Assembly (NCBI GenBank): GCA_019456405.1
Contig: WJXM01000055.1
Location: 1 to 64,000, forward strand
DNA: 64,000 nt
From: Ferrovum sp.
GTDB lineage: Bacteria > Pseudomonadota > Gammaproteobacteria > Burkholderiales > Ferrovaceae
Direction of reading: 5' to 3'
Part shown: piece after piece, positions 17,669 through 25,784 of the stretch
Numbering within the stretch: position 1 is the stretch's first letter
How the letters are laid out: the number at the start of each line of letters is the position of its first letter
Notes under the pieces: generated by a model
The model's input: the letters and a program-made list of their open reading frames with translations, nothing else
What the model was told of the DNA's origin: nothing
The model's database searches: none
Translations under genes and position numbers: made by a program

Positions 17669-19207
17669 TTATTGTCTTGGTTGAAAACTACACACTATAC
17701 GCATTCCAGGGATTTTGCATGCGGTCCGTATCAGTCTGTGGTCATGTCCAATGCGGTTGATCAGACCCCGCAGACATAACACTGACGAAATGAATGAGGC
17801 GACAATTCCAACTATGGTTGAAGGCCAAAGAGGGAGGGTTCGAGCAGAGATAAATGCCATTGTAACGACAGGTATGACGATCATCAGTAATTTCCGACAA
17901 GAAGAGTTCCAACTGAAGTCGGTCAAGCGTATCGCGACCAGATGAATAATGCCCAATGAAATAACATACAAAGCGAAAAATGCAATGGCGACACCTTCAA
18001 CGCCAAACAAGGTTATTCCTGCCCAGATTAAAGAAATATGTATCCCATTCAAAAAAGTTTGTGTGATGAGAAACCATCTGCCTTTTAGAAAGGCCAGTTG
18101 TAGAAAACCCATGGGCCATTGAACAACCCTAATCAGACATCCGAGAACAAACCATTGCAGTAAACTGGTGGCCGGGAGAAATTCGACAGAATAGAAAATA
18201 TGAATGACCCAAGGGGCCAGGCTCAGAGTGGCTAGAAGTCCGGGTGTCGCTAGCAACAAACCAATTTCCGTTTGTTCGTTTACCAGTTTGTTCATTGCTT
18301 CCCTGTCTGGCGCAAGGCTGGTGAGTCGAGGATAGTAATCGGCTCCCATAGCATTGAGAACGAAGTTCACAAACATGCCCGAAAGGGCGAATGCTGCGCT
18401 ATTTAAGCCTACAGCTTGTAAACTAATCTGGTGAGTTATAAGTGCATTGGTGAAATAACTGACGATACTCGCCATCAGGGCGGACCACATGAGTGAGATT
18501 CCCAGTTGCACCATTCCACTGGCTTCACGAAAACTCTCCGTCCAACTGATTTTGATGCCTTGAGCGAAAATATGTCGAGAATAAAGTGAGGTTATAACCA
18601 ACTGAAGTGCAGACATCAGAAGCAGAGCAGGTAGGATGCCATCTATTCCCAGCCAGGAATAGCACCCTACCGAAATCAGAGTGCCACAACCTGCCGTGAT
18701 GACATTGGCCCACGCCAGATCACCGATATGCCGCATACCTTGGATCAGGGCAATCTGCCCACCAGAAAGAACGCCAAAAAAAACTGTGATGCCAAGCCAA
18801 GCGATTTTAGATGCGTAGCCAGCACTGTCAAACATCCAGAGGCCGAGGAGGGGGCTGAAGATTGCCATAATGGCCGCGCCACCTAGCCCGGCAACCAGGC
18901 AAACTCGACTCAAGGTTAATGCGGTACGTCCAATGGCAAGCTGGTCACCGGATGCTTCCGCATTGGCTATTCCCTGAACGGCGCTTGATTGAATTCCCAA
19001 TCCGGCCGCCGTGGTCATGAGGGACTGTATGACCGTCAAATTTGCCAGCACACCGACACCAGCAGATCCAATCAACAGGGCAGCAAACTTGGTACGCAAT
19101 ATGCCAAAAAGCATATTGATTCCGGCCGCCCCGCCCATGATGGAGGAAGACTTCAAGATCTGACGATAGGAGTTTTTTTCTGTCAAATCTGCGTCGGGCT
19201 TGTGCAC
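17669..19207 (-). CDS. Wzx-type oligosaccharide flippase (MATE/MVF fold)
   Basis: 512 residues, mostly hydrophobic, with roughly 12-14 membrane segments and the N-terminal pattern SSSIMGGAAGINMLFGILRTKFAALLIG seen in halves across O-unit flippases. It should carry the lipid-linked repeat unit across the inner membrane. Start codon is GTG at 19207 with only weak upstream complementarity to 16S RNA. No Wzy polymerase or Wzz length regulator is visible in the window, so these are either elsewhere or the glycan is not polymerised this way. The 200 bases upstream (19208-19407) show no gene. Confidence 0.82.
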   Translation of the reverse strand: MHKPDADLTEKNSYRQILKSSSIMGGAAGINMLFGILRTKFAALLIGSAGVGVLANLTVIQSLMTTAAGLGIQSSAVQGIANAEASGDQLAIGRTALTLSRVCLVAGLGGAAIMAIFSPLLGLWMFDSAGYASKIAWLGITVFFGVLSGGQIALIQGMRHIGDLAWANVITAGCGTLISVGCYSWLGIDGILPALLLMSALQLVITSLYSRHIFAQGIKISWTESFREASGMVQLGISLMWSALMASIVSYFTNALITHQISLQAVGLNSAAFALSGMFVNFVLNAMGADYYPRLTSLAPDREAMNKLVNEQTEIGLLLATPGLLATLSLAPWVIHIFYSVEFLPATSLLQWFVLGCLIRVVQWPMGFLQLAFLKGRWFLITQTFLNGIHISLIWAGITLFGVEGVAIAFFALYVISLGIIHLVAIRLTDFSWNSSCRKLLMIVIPVVTMAFISARTLPLWPSTIVGIVASFISSVLCLRGLINRIGHDHRLIRTACKIPGMRIVCSFQPRQ

Positions 19208-19407
19208 GTTTTTTTGGAGTTATGCCAGATGTGCCCCTCTGCATCGGCGTACCAGTGGAAAGTACTTGATGGGGTGACGGAATTATCCACTTTAGAGGCA
19301 CCTTTTATAGAATATTTCAAAGAAAATCATGCTGCCGCTTTCAGCGATTAATTCCTTGGGTCATCGTGATGATGACATCGTCAACTTCCTGAAGTGAAGG
19401 ACGGGGC
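19208..19407. other. Gap between WbpM-like and flippase genes
   Basis: About 200 bases without a coding frame on either strand that I can support. It falls at the border between the GC-rich chromosome-like wbpM-type gene and the AT-richer acquired block, so it may be the recombination junction where alternative polysaccharide cassettes are exchanged. Confidence 0.35.
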
Positions 19408-21330
19408 TCATCCCTCCTTCCCCTCTGCTTTCTGTTCCAGATGCACCCAGTCCACGATGTCGCCTTCCGGCTGGTATCCGGGGACCAGTTGCCTGAGCAA
19501 TAATCGGATCAGGCCCACATCGTTGGTGTTGAGGGCTACCGTGAGGGCATCGAGTTTACTCTCCAGTTCTGACCATTCCAGAAAATCTTCGTGGGCTTTC
19601 ATGATACGCGCGTGGACCGTGGATTCGGGCTGGTTGCCGATGAGCAGTTCTTCATAGAGTTTCTCTCCAGGGCGCAGGCCTGTCACCTGAATTTCGATGT
19701 CTCCCTCCGGGTCTTCGCCGTCGCGCACCCGCAGGCCGGACAGTTCCACCATGCGGCGCGCCAAATCCATGATCCTGACGGGTTCTCCCATGTCCAATAC
19801 GAATACGTCTCCACCGCGTGCCATGGCACCCGCCTGGATGACCAGTTGGGCGGCTTCGGGGATGGTCATGAAATAGCGGGTCACTTCCCCATGGGTGAGG
19901 GTGATGGGGCCCCCCTCCTTGATTTGCTGGCGGAACAGAGGCACCACGGAACCGGAAGATCCCAGCACGTTGCCGAAACGTACCATGGAAAACCGGGTGG
20001 CGGAGGATTCCACCGCCAGGGCTTGAAGGACCATTTCAGCCAGGCGCTTGCTGGTCCCCATGACGTTGGTGGGGCGCACGGCCTTGTCCGTGCTGATCAG
20101 CACAAAGTCCGACACGCCATTTTCCAGTGCGGCCAGCGCGGTGGTGAGGGTGCCCAGCACGTTGTTCTTGAGTCCTTCCGCCGGGTTATGTTCCACCATG
20201 GGCACATGCTTGTAGGCGGCGGCGTGGTACACCGTGTGGGGCGACCAAGTGGAGAGAATTTCGTGCATGCGGTGGCTGTCCTGCGCGGAGGCCAGCAGGG
20301 GCACCAATTTGAAGGTGGGGGCCCGGGACAGCAACTCCTGGTGTAGTTCGTACAAGGCAAATTCGCTTTGTTCCACCAGCAGCAGGACGGTCGGGTCCAG
20401 ACCTGCGATCTGGCGGCACAGTTCGCTGCCGATGGAGCCACCAGCGCCGGTCACGAGCACCACCTTGCTGTGAATGTTTTTTCTGAGGAGGATGTGGTTG
20501 GGAGCCACGGGCTCCCGGCCCAGCAGATCTTCCAGATCCAGTTCGCGCAGGGCGGAGGTGCTGACCCGTCCCTGGGCCAGGTCAGCCATGCGGGGCAGGG
20601 TGCGCACGGACACATGGGAGCGGCGCATCAACTCCAGGATTTCATTGCGCTGGTGCCGGTTGAGCGAGGGGATGGCCAATAACACATTGCTTATCCGTAG
20701 GGTCTCCTTCAGGGCGGGCAGGTCGCCGGGAGCGTAGATACGGTGTCCGTCCAGCACATTGCCCGGCAGGCGTTCGTCGTCGTCGAGGAAACCCACCACG
20801 CGCATTTCATGGCTGTGGGCCAGAGCGCCCGCCAACTGGCGTCCCGAGGTTCCGGCCCCGTACACCAGGACTCTGGGCAGGGTATCGTGTTTCAGCAGAT
20901 TCTGATATTCCCCGCCCAGCCAGAAGCGCGCCATGGCTCGGGAAGCCCCTACGGTCAGCAGCAACAGCAGGGGTTGCATCAATCCCACGGTGCGCGGAAT
21001 CCCGGGTACCTCGATGGCGGTGAAGAGGGCGGCGAACATCAGACCGTACACGAAGGAGGCGCGCGTGACTGCCATCAGGGCAGGCCAGCCGGAATAGCGA
21101 AAAATGGCCCGGTAGAGTCCAAAGGCAATGAACACGGGAAGAGCCAGCGCGACGGAAGTAATCGCCGCCAGCAAGGGGGGGCCGGATAGAAATACCCATT
21201 CACCCAGGCGCAGGTAATAGGCCAGCCAGACCGTGAGCACGCAAAGACAGGCGTCCACGACCAACACCAGCAACCGTTTGGTCAGGCGTGGGAGGGCTAA
21301 TACAGGATGGATGGCTTTTTGAAACAACAT
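19408..21330 (-). CDS. Membrane-bound NDP-sugar 4,6-dehydratase, WbpM/PglF/FlaA1 family
   Basis: About 640 residues. The first ~150 residues contain four hydrophobic helices; a CoA-binding-like Rossmann region follows (GAGTSGRQLAGAL), then the catalytic SDR domain with VTGAGGSIGSELCRQI. The catalytic stretch STDKAVRPTNVMGTSKRLAE has Met where most SDRs have Tyr, as in WbpM. It makes UDP-4-keto-6-deoxy-GlcNAc, the precursor of QuiNAc- or bacillosamine-type sugars that often begin such glycans. I prefer ATG 21330; the frame is open to a TTG at 21351, and neither has a good Shine-Dalgarno. It is the first structural gene after rfaH and carries an ops element in its leader. Confidence 0.87.
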   Translation of the reverse strand: MLFQKAIHPVLALPRLTKRLLVLVVDACLCVLTVWLAYYLRLGEWVFLSGPPLLAAITSVALALPVFIAFGLYRAIFRYSGWPALMAVTRASFVYGLMFAALFTAIEVPGIPRTVGLMQPLLLLLTVGASRAMARFWLGGEYQNLLKHDTLPRVLVYGAGTSGRQLAGALAHSHEMRVVGFLDDDERLPGNVLDGHRIYAPGDLPALKETLRISNVLLAIPSLNRHQRNEILELMRRSHVSVRTLPRMADLAQGRVSTSALRELDLEDLLGREPVAPNHILLRKNIHSKVVLVTGAGGSIGSELCRQIAGLDPTVLLLVEQSEFALYELHQELLSRAPTFKLVPLLASAQDSHRMHEILSTWSPHTVYHAAAYKHVPMVEHNPAEGLKNNVLGTLTTALAALENGVSDFVLISTDKAVRPTNVMGTSKRLAEMVLQALAVESSATRFSMVRFGNVLGSSGSVVPLFRQQIKEGGPITLTHGEVTRYFMTIPEAAQLVIQAGAMARGGDVFVLDMGEPVRIMDLARRMVELSGLRVRDGEDPEGDIEIQVTGLRPGEKLYEELLIGNQPESTVHARIMKAHEDFLEWSELESKLDALTVALNTNDVGLIRLLLRQLVPGYQPEGDIVDWVHLEQKAEGKEG

Positions 21331-21353
21331 GAGGATTGGCTTGAATGGCAAGG

Positions 21354-21406
21354 ATTGCCCACGCTACCGCCCTGCCGAGCAACCAGCATGGGTCTCATTC
21401 TAGCAC
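21354..21406 (-). repeat. 53-base leader module, copy in front of the WbpM-like gene
   Basis: On the minus strand the module runs from GTGCTAGAAT (extended -10 box TGCTAGAAT) to GCGTGGGCAAT. An equal-length copy lies before rfaH at 22058-22110; I count 42 of 53 positions identical. This copy contains the intact ops element, so transcription would start here and RfaH would load at once. Confidence 0.7.
21361..21371 (-). promoter_or_regulatory. ops element for RfaH recruitment
   Basis: The minus strand reads GGCGGTAGCGT, an exact match to the ops consensus GGCGGTAGnnT. It lies in the untranslated leader between the rfaH-like gene and the first gene of the polysaccharide operon, about 30 bases before the preferred start. 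In enterobacteria ops pauses RNA polymerase so RfaH can bind and suppress termination over long surface-glycan operons. The presence of an rfaH-like gene directly upstream makes this very likely functional. Confidence 0.8.
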
Positions 21407-21440
21407 AGAGTTTATTGTCGACGACAATGTGTATAGGCAG

Positions 21441-21944
21441 TCAGAGGACGCTCGTGCGAGAAAGGTGGACTGGGGAAATCCTGAGGGTGGTGGGTTTGCA
21501 GAGCAGTTCGATGAGCACGAGTGCCCGGTGTTCACCATCGGTCATCTGGTAGATGGCCTCGAGTCCTTTGAAAGGCCCGGCATCGATAGCGACAGCATCC
21601 CCTGGGGAAAACAGGCGTTGAGGATGCTGTTGCTGGAGTGCGCTACGGGCTTGCAAGGCTTCCACCATAGTGTCCTCCACATGGGCGGGTTGATTGCCGA
21701 AAGTGACCAGACGGCTCACACCTCGGGTGGACCGGAGAGGTGCCCAACTCTTTCCCGACAGGTCCTGTCCAAGACGTACGAACAGGTAACGAGGAAACAG
21801 GGGTTCCTCTATGATTACCATCCGGCCGCGGTGAACTTTTTCTGTGGTGAGCAAGGGCAGTACATTTTCATATCCCTGTTGCAGGAGATTCTGATGAGCC
21901 ACTTTTTCCTGCCGTGGCCGGGTATGTAGCAGGTACCAGGACAT
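21441..21944 (-). CDS. rfaH: RfaH-like NusG-family antiterminator
   Basis: 167 residues from ATG 21944. MSWYLLHTRPRQEKVA and EEPLFPRYLFVRL are typical of the NusG N-terminal domain in its RfaH branch, and FSPGDAVAIDAGPFKG is the C-terminal KOW motif. It should bind RNA polymerase at the ops site about 75 bases downstream and carry it through the ~16 kb operon. It is encoded at the head of the operon it probably controls. The bases just before its own ATG read GGCGGTAGCCA, an ops-like sequence with one mismatch. The upstream frame is open for 14 more codons but the family starts at this Met. Confidence 0.85.
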   Translation of the reverse strand: MSWYLLHTRPRQEKVAHQNLLQQGYENVLPLLTTEKVHRGRMVIIEEPLFPRYLFVRLGQDLSGKSWAPLRSTRGVSRLVTFGNQPAHVEDTMVEALQARSALQQQHPQRLFSPGDAVAIDAGPFKGLEAIYQMTDGEHRALVLIELLCKPTTLRISPVHLSRTSVL

Positions 21945-22057
21945 GGCTACCGCCCCTGCAAGGGAGGGAAACGAACTGCCCAACAACGGGTCGTTGAATG
22001 ATCAATCGACATTTCACGCTCCATGAAACGGCATGGGGATCAGTTTTAGTGGGTATG

Positions 22058-22110
22058 ATTGCCCACGCTCGTGCCTTGCCGGGCAACCCGGATGGATTGG
22101 ATTCTAGCAC
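22058..22110 (-). repeat. 53-base leader module, copy in front of rfaH
   Basis: This copy shares the extended -10 TGCTAGAAT and the end GCGTGGGCAAT with the module before the WbpM-like gene. The ops core is altered here (GGCACGAGCGT instead of GGCGGTAGCGT). The end of the module can fold with the next bases into GTGGG/CCCAC. It probably drives rfaH without RfaH control. Confidence 0.65.
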
Positions 22111-22187
22111 ATGAGTGATCGTCTCTGGTGCGCGTCAGTCGATTCCTCGTCCAATTTCCACCCTGGACGGGCCAACGTAAAAAACTA

Positions 22188-22224
22188 CTTGCAAGCCTCG
22201 CCGCACCGTGACATCGAGTTGGAA
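22188..22224 (+). pseudogene. Fragment of a Phd-type antitoxin gene
   Basis: A stretch encoding LQASPHRDIE matches the 3' part of the intact antitoxin gene at 23252-23282: I count 30 of 31 bases identical. No frame continues on either side. The two copies are direct repeats about 1.06 kb apart and bracket the whole minus-strand toxin-antitoxin pair, so this is probably the footprint of a recombination or insertion event. Confidence 0.65.
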
Positions 22225-22237
22225 ATACAGTTACCGT

Positions 22238-22651
22238 TTACACATCAACGAGCTTGAGCCCAGCCTTTCGTGCTGCTGCAAGTTGCCGAGAATCTGCTGA
22301 AACAAAGAGGTCTGCCTCGACGGTGATTGCGCAGGCGACATGAAGCGCGTCCATTGCACGAAGTGGATTCGTCTCCAGCAGCGAAACGGCTGAGGCTAAA
22401 ACGTCCGGTGTAATTTGGCAGATGTCGATATCTGCCAGATCCACCATCGCGTCATCCTTCAACTTTTGGTAATCCACTTTGGTGATTTTCTTTTCCCGCA
22501 AAAGGCGGGATAACGTGGAGATCAGTTCAGGCAAGCAAATGACGCCAACGACCAAACTATCCGCCTGTTGGCACAGCGCCACAACCTTGTCAGACCCCTG
22601 CTCCAAAACATAACGTTTTGCAAAGGCAGAGGTATCCAGAAACACCTTCAC
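22238..22651 (-). CDS. vapC: PIN-domain toxin (VapC-like RNase)
   Basis: 137 residues from GTG 22651. The PIN fold acidic residues are visible: VFLDTSAFAKRY (first Asp), LPELISTL (Glu), AMDALHVACA (Asp) and FVSADSRQLAAA (last Asp). These chelate Mg for RNA cleavage; VapC toxins usually cut tRNA or rRNA. The start overlaps the stop of the antitoxin gene (ATGTGA), which decides it; the frame is open further upstream but that part reads through the antitoxin. The module is divergent from a second one at 23.0 kb. Confidence 0.82.
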   Translation of the reverse strand: MKVFLDTSAFAKRYVLEQGSDKVVALCQQADSLVVGVICLPELISTLSRLLREKKITKVDYQKLKDDAMVDLADIDICQITPDVLASAVSLLETNPLRAMDALHVACAITVEADLFVSADSRQLAAARKAGLKLVDV

Positions 22652-22872
22652 ATCGACTCTTCCCGATCGCTCAGTATCTCTCGGCCCAGCGACAAGCCCT
22701 TGATCGTGAGCGGTGTGGTGTGTCTTTTCCACGAAGGAATCCCTGAGCGGATGGGAACGATTTCGGCGATGGGTTTGCCATTGCGGAAGACGCGAATCGT
22801 GGCCCCCCCTTCAACGGCATCAAAATAGTGTTTGGCGTGATTACGCAACTCGGTAAACGTGGCATCCTTCAT
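22648..22872 (-). CDS. Phd/YefM-type antitoxin
   Basis: 74 residues. FTELRNHAKHYFDAVEGG and IRVFRNGKPIAEIVPI form the Phd/YefM N-terminal DNA-binding domain; the short C-terminus should neutralise the PIN toxin encoded next. A strong AGGAGG precedes the ATG. Upstream lie two overlapping TATGTACATA palindromes, the expected autoregulatory operator. Confidence 0.82.
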   Translation of the reverse strand: MKDATFTELRNHAKHYFDAVEGGATIRVFRNGKPIAEIVPIRSGIPSWKRHTTPLTIKGLSLGREILSDREESM

Positions 22873-22881
22873 AGAGCCTCC

Positions 22882-22912
22882 TGTACAGATATGTACATAA
22901 TTATGTACATAA
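22882..22912. promoter_or_regulatory. Tandem palindromic operator of the minus-strand TA module
   Basis: TATGTACATA occurs twice (22890-22899 and 22902-22911), with a further half-site TGTACA at 22882. The array begins just behind the Shine-Dalgarno site of the Phd-type antitoxin gene. Such repeats normally bind Phd dimers for conditional cooperativity. Seen directly; regulator assigned by position. Confidence 0.65.
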
Positions 22913-23001
22913 CGATGGGAGACGTCAATGGGTATCCCGCTCGTTCGGATTCAGGATTTCACGGGACGTAAAAAAACCACTCACAAGACGAGCGGATTGT
23001 G

Positions 23002-23028
23002 ATAATCTGGTCAAAATGACTAGATTAT
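23002..23028. promoter_or_regulatory. Palindromic operator over the start of the plus-strand antitoxin gene
   Basis: ATAATCTGGTCA and TGACTAGATTAT form an inverted repeat (11 of 12 pairs) separated by three A residues. It covers the ATG at 23016, so a bound antitoxin would block initiation directly, or the transcript start lies at the ATG. Confidence 0.6.
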
Positions 23029-23330
23029 TAAAACCCCCAACCTTTCCGTCCAAGCCAAGGTCGTCGAGAACTCGCCCTGGCTACTGGTCACTCCAGGACG
23101 CCAAGTCGCGCTTCAGCGAGTTGGTGCGGCTGGTGCGCAGCGAGGGGGCGCAGCACGTCACCGTCCATGGTCGCGATGAAGTTGTCGTCATTGCCGCCGA
23201 AGAGTTCCGACGCCTCGAGGGCAGCCACACCGGCCAGGCACTGATCGACGCCTTGCAAGCTTCGCCGCACCGTGACATCGAGATTGAATCTCGACATTCA
23301 CCCATGCCAGTGCGAGACGTGATTCTGTGA
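23016..23330 (+). CDS. Phd/YefM-type antitoxin
   Basis: 104 residues. GYWSLQDAKSRFSELV starts the Phd/YefM fold, followed by HVTVHGRDEVVVIAAEEF. The first ~25 residues (rich in Lys, Pro, Ser, Arg) precede the fold and may be a tail. No clear ribosome-binding site precedes ATG 23016, which lies inside a palindrome. The C-terminal part is the source or sister of the 31-base fragment at 22188. It overlaps the toxin gene by 4 bases (GTGA). Confidence 0.8.
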   Translation: MTRLLKPPTFPSKPRSSRTRPGYWSLQDAKSRFSELVRLVRSEGAQHVTVHGRDEVVVIAAEEFRRLEGSHTGQALIDALQASPHRDIEIESRHSPMPVRDVIL

Positions 23331-23749
23331 CGGGTTGGCTTCTCGATACAAATATCCTGTCCGAACTGCGGCGTCCCCGGCCAGAGCCGAAGGTGGTGGC
23401 GTTCGTGGCTGCGCAACCACTGGACCTCATGTTCGTCAGCGCAGTGACCCTGGCCGAACTCCGCTTCGGTATCGAACTGGTTACCGATGCCAACCGCCGG
23501 GCAGAACTGAAGGAGTGGTTGACCCATAAAGTGCGGCCAATGTTTGATCGGCGCATTCTTCCCGTGACTGAAGACATCCTGTTCAAATGGAGGCTACTGG
23601 TTGAGGATGGACGCAAGTTTGGTCATACATTCTCGCAACCTGACCTCATCATCGCTGCAACGGGGCTGCACCATGGCCTGACAGTGGTGACGCGGGATAC
23701 CGGTGACTATGTGAAGGCGCGGGTTTCGTTGCTCAATCCGTGGGAATGA
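23327..23749 (+). CDS. vapC: PIN-domain toxin, FitB/VapC-like
   Basis: 140 residues with a GTG start. WLLDTNILSELRR supplies the first Asp, VTLAELRFGIE the Glu, FSQPDLIIAATG the third acid, and VVTRDTGDY the last; this spacing is typical of FitB-type VapC proteins. It should be a Mg-dependent RNase held inactive by the preceding antitoxin. It ends 13 bases before the methylthioadenosine salvage operon, whose promoter must therefore lie within or before it. Confidence 0.85.
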   Translation: MTGWLLDTNILSELRRPRPEPKVVAFVAAQPLDLMFVSAVTLAELRFGIELVTDANRRAELKEWLTHKVRPMFDRRILPVTEDILFKWRLLVEDGRKFGHTFSQPDLIIAATGLHHGLTVVTRDTGDYVKARVSLLNPWE

Positions 23750-23762
23750 AGCGGTTACCAAT

Positions 23763-25748
23763 ATGGAGTGTATGCGTAATCTGTGGGAGGAGGCGGTAGC
23801 CTCGAGTCATCGGGATGACCTGGCGTTGCGCGTATATACCTCGCGTCTGCTGGGACAGGACAAGTCGCTGGTGCTGCATGGCGGCGGCAATACTTCGGTG
23901 AAAATGGCGGTCAGGAATGTGTTCGGCGAAGAGGAGCAGGTGCTCTTCGTCAAGGGCAGCGGCTGGGATCTGGAAACCATCGAGGCACCGGGTTTTGCGC
24001 CGGTGCAACTGGACTACCTGCAGAAGCTGGCCAGGTTGCCCGAACTGTCCGATCCCGAAATGGTCAACCAGCTGGTCACCCACCAGACCCGCGCCTCGGC
24101 CCCGGTGCCGTCGGTGGAGGCCATCCTGCACGCCATTCTGCCTTATCCTTATGTGGATCACACCCATGCGGATGCGATCATTTCGATCACCAACACGGCA
24201 GATGGCGAAGCGAGAATCCGCAGGATCTACGGTGATGACGTGGTCGTCATTCCCTACGTCATGCCGGGTTTCGAACTCGCCAAACTATGTGCGGAACGAT
24301 TCGCCGCCGAAGCCGGGCCGAATACCCTCGGCATGGTGTTGCTGAATCACGGCATTTTCTCATTCGGTCAGAGCGCCAGGGAATCTTACGAACGAATGAT
24401 TTCATTGGTCGGTCGCGCCGAAGATTATCTCAAAAAACACGGCGCTTGGGAGTTTGCCCGGACGGTAGAAAGTGTGCCCCGAGGGGCCGAGGTCACGCAC
24501 GGCTTGGCCAAGTTGCGTTTCGACGTGTCGAAAGCGGCAGGGTTTCCGCTCATCGTTTCGCGGCAGGCGAATGAGCGGACGCTATCCTTCGCACGCCGTC
24601 CGGATATCGGCGTGATTGCGCAGCAGGGGCCGGCTACGCCCGACCATGTGATTCGTACCAAGCGACTGCCGATGATCGGACGCAACGTGGCGGCTTATGT
24701 GAGCGAATACAGGAAATATTTCGTGGAGTTGGAGCCGCAGGCCAGGGAACGAAAAACCATGCTGGATCCGGCGCCGCGCGTGGTGCTGGATGCAGAACTC
24801 GGAGTGTGTGCGATAGGCCGGACCGTGAAGGATGCGGATATCGTCGCCGATATCTATGACCACACCATGGACATCATCCTGCGCGCCACCGCATTGGGCG
24901 GTTACCGCGCATTGCCGTCCAGGGATATTTTCGATGTCGAATACTGGGACCTGGAACAGGCCAAGTTGCGCAAGGGTGGCAAGGTACCGCAGTTTGCGGG
25001 AGAGATTGCGCTGGTCACCGGTGCGGCTTCTGGCATCGGCAAAGCCTGCGTCGAATCGCTGCTGGCCCGCGGTGCGGCAGTTGTGGCGCTGGATCTGGAT
25101 GCGTCGGTGATCGGGATGAAGAAAAGCGCGAATTTTTTTGGCGTGCAATGCGACCTGACTTCGGAGTCGCACTTTATGCAGGCGTTGGAGCAGGCCGTTG
25201 AAAAATTCGGTGGATTGGATATGCTGGTGCTGAACGCAGGAATTTTTCCTGGGGGCTGCCGCATCGATGCCCTCAAGACCGATGAGTGGCAGAAAGTGAT
25301 GCGCATCAACCTCGACGCCAACCTGATGCTGATGCGCGAATGCCACCCTTTTCTCAAGTTGGCGCCTTGCGGCGGCCGCGTGGTAGTGATTGGTTCGAAG
25401 AACGTGCCGGCGCCGGGACCGGGCGCAGCCGCCTACTCTGCCTCCAAGGCCGCGCTCAACCAGTTGGCGCGTGTGGCTGCACTGGAATGGGGCGCCGACA
25501 ATATCCGCATCAACTCGCTGCATCCGAATGCCGTGTTCGACACCGGGCTGTGGACCGAGGAAATTCTGACTGCACGCGCCAGGCACTATGGGCTGACCGT
25601 GCAGGAATACAAGACCAACAATGTGTTGAAGACCGAAGTCACGAGCCACGATGTGGCGGAATTGGCCGCAGAAATGTGCGGCCCATTATTTTCCAGGACC
25701 ACGGGGGCATGGCTACCGGTGGACGGTGGAAATGACCGCGTGATCTGA
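23763..25748 (+). CDS. Bifunctional class II aldolase / short-chain dehydrogenase
   Basis: 661 residues. The N-terminal ~400 residues are a class II (AraD/RhaD-like) aldolase: LHGGGNTSVK binds phosphate and YVDHTHADA carries the zinc histidines. The C-terminal ~250 residues are an SDR with VTGAASGIGKACVE, LNAGIFPGG and YSASKAALNQLA (YxxxK). The domain order matches the RhaD-RhaE type fusions that split a ketose-1-phosphate into DHAP and an aldehyde and then process the aldehyde. Here it is followed by mtnP, apt and mtnA, so the likely substrate is methylthioribulose-1-phosphate or 5-deoxyribulose-1-phosphate, as in the DHAP shunt. ATG 23763 or 23772 may be the start. Function is inferred from neighbours. 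Confidence 0.85.
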   Translation: MECMRNLWEEAVASSHRDDLALRVYTSRLLGQDKSLVLHGGGNTSVKMAVRNVFGEEEQVLFVKGSGWDLETIEAPGFAPVQLDYLQKLARLPELSDPEMVNQLVTHQTRASAPVPSVEAILHAILPYPYVDHTHADAIISITNTADGEARIRRIYGDDVVVIPYVMPGFELAKLCAERFAAEAGPNTLGMVLLNHGIFSFGQSARESYERMISLVGRAEDYLKKHGAWEFARTVESVPRGAEVTHGLAKLRFDVSKAAGFPLIVSRQANERTLSFARRPDIGVIAQQGPATPDHVIRTKRLPMIGRNVAAYVSEYRKYFVELEPQARERKTMLDPAPRVVLDAELGVCAIGRTVKDADIVADIYDHTMDIILRATALGGYRALPSRDIFDVEYWDLEQAKLRKGGKVPQFAGEIALVTGAASGIGKACVESLLARGAAVVALDLDASVIGMKKSANFFGVQCDLTSESHFMQALEQAVEKFGGLDMLVLNAGIFPGGCRIDALKTDEWQKVMRINLDANLMLMRECHPFLKLAPCGGRVVVIGSKNVPAPGPGAAAYSASKAALNQLARVAALEWGADNIRINSLHPNAVFDTGLWTEEILTARARHYGLTVQEYKTNNVLKTEVTSHDVAELAAEMCGPLFSRTTGAWLPVDGGNDRVI

Positions 25749-25784
25749 CCTTGTTGGCGAAAACAAACTGTGGGAAAAACCGGC

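Noticed and set aside
23792..23802. Exact ops match GGCGGTAGCCT on the plus strand
   Set aside because: It lies inside the aldolase-SDR coding region near its start, with no link to a surface-glycan operon. The codons (Ala-Val-Ala) explain it; probably chance.
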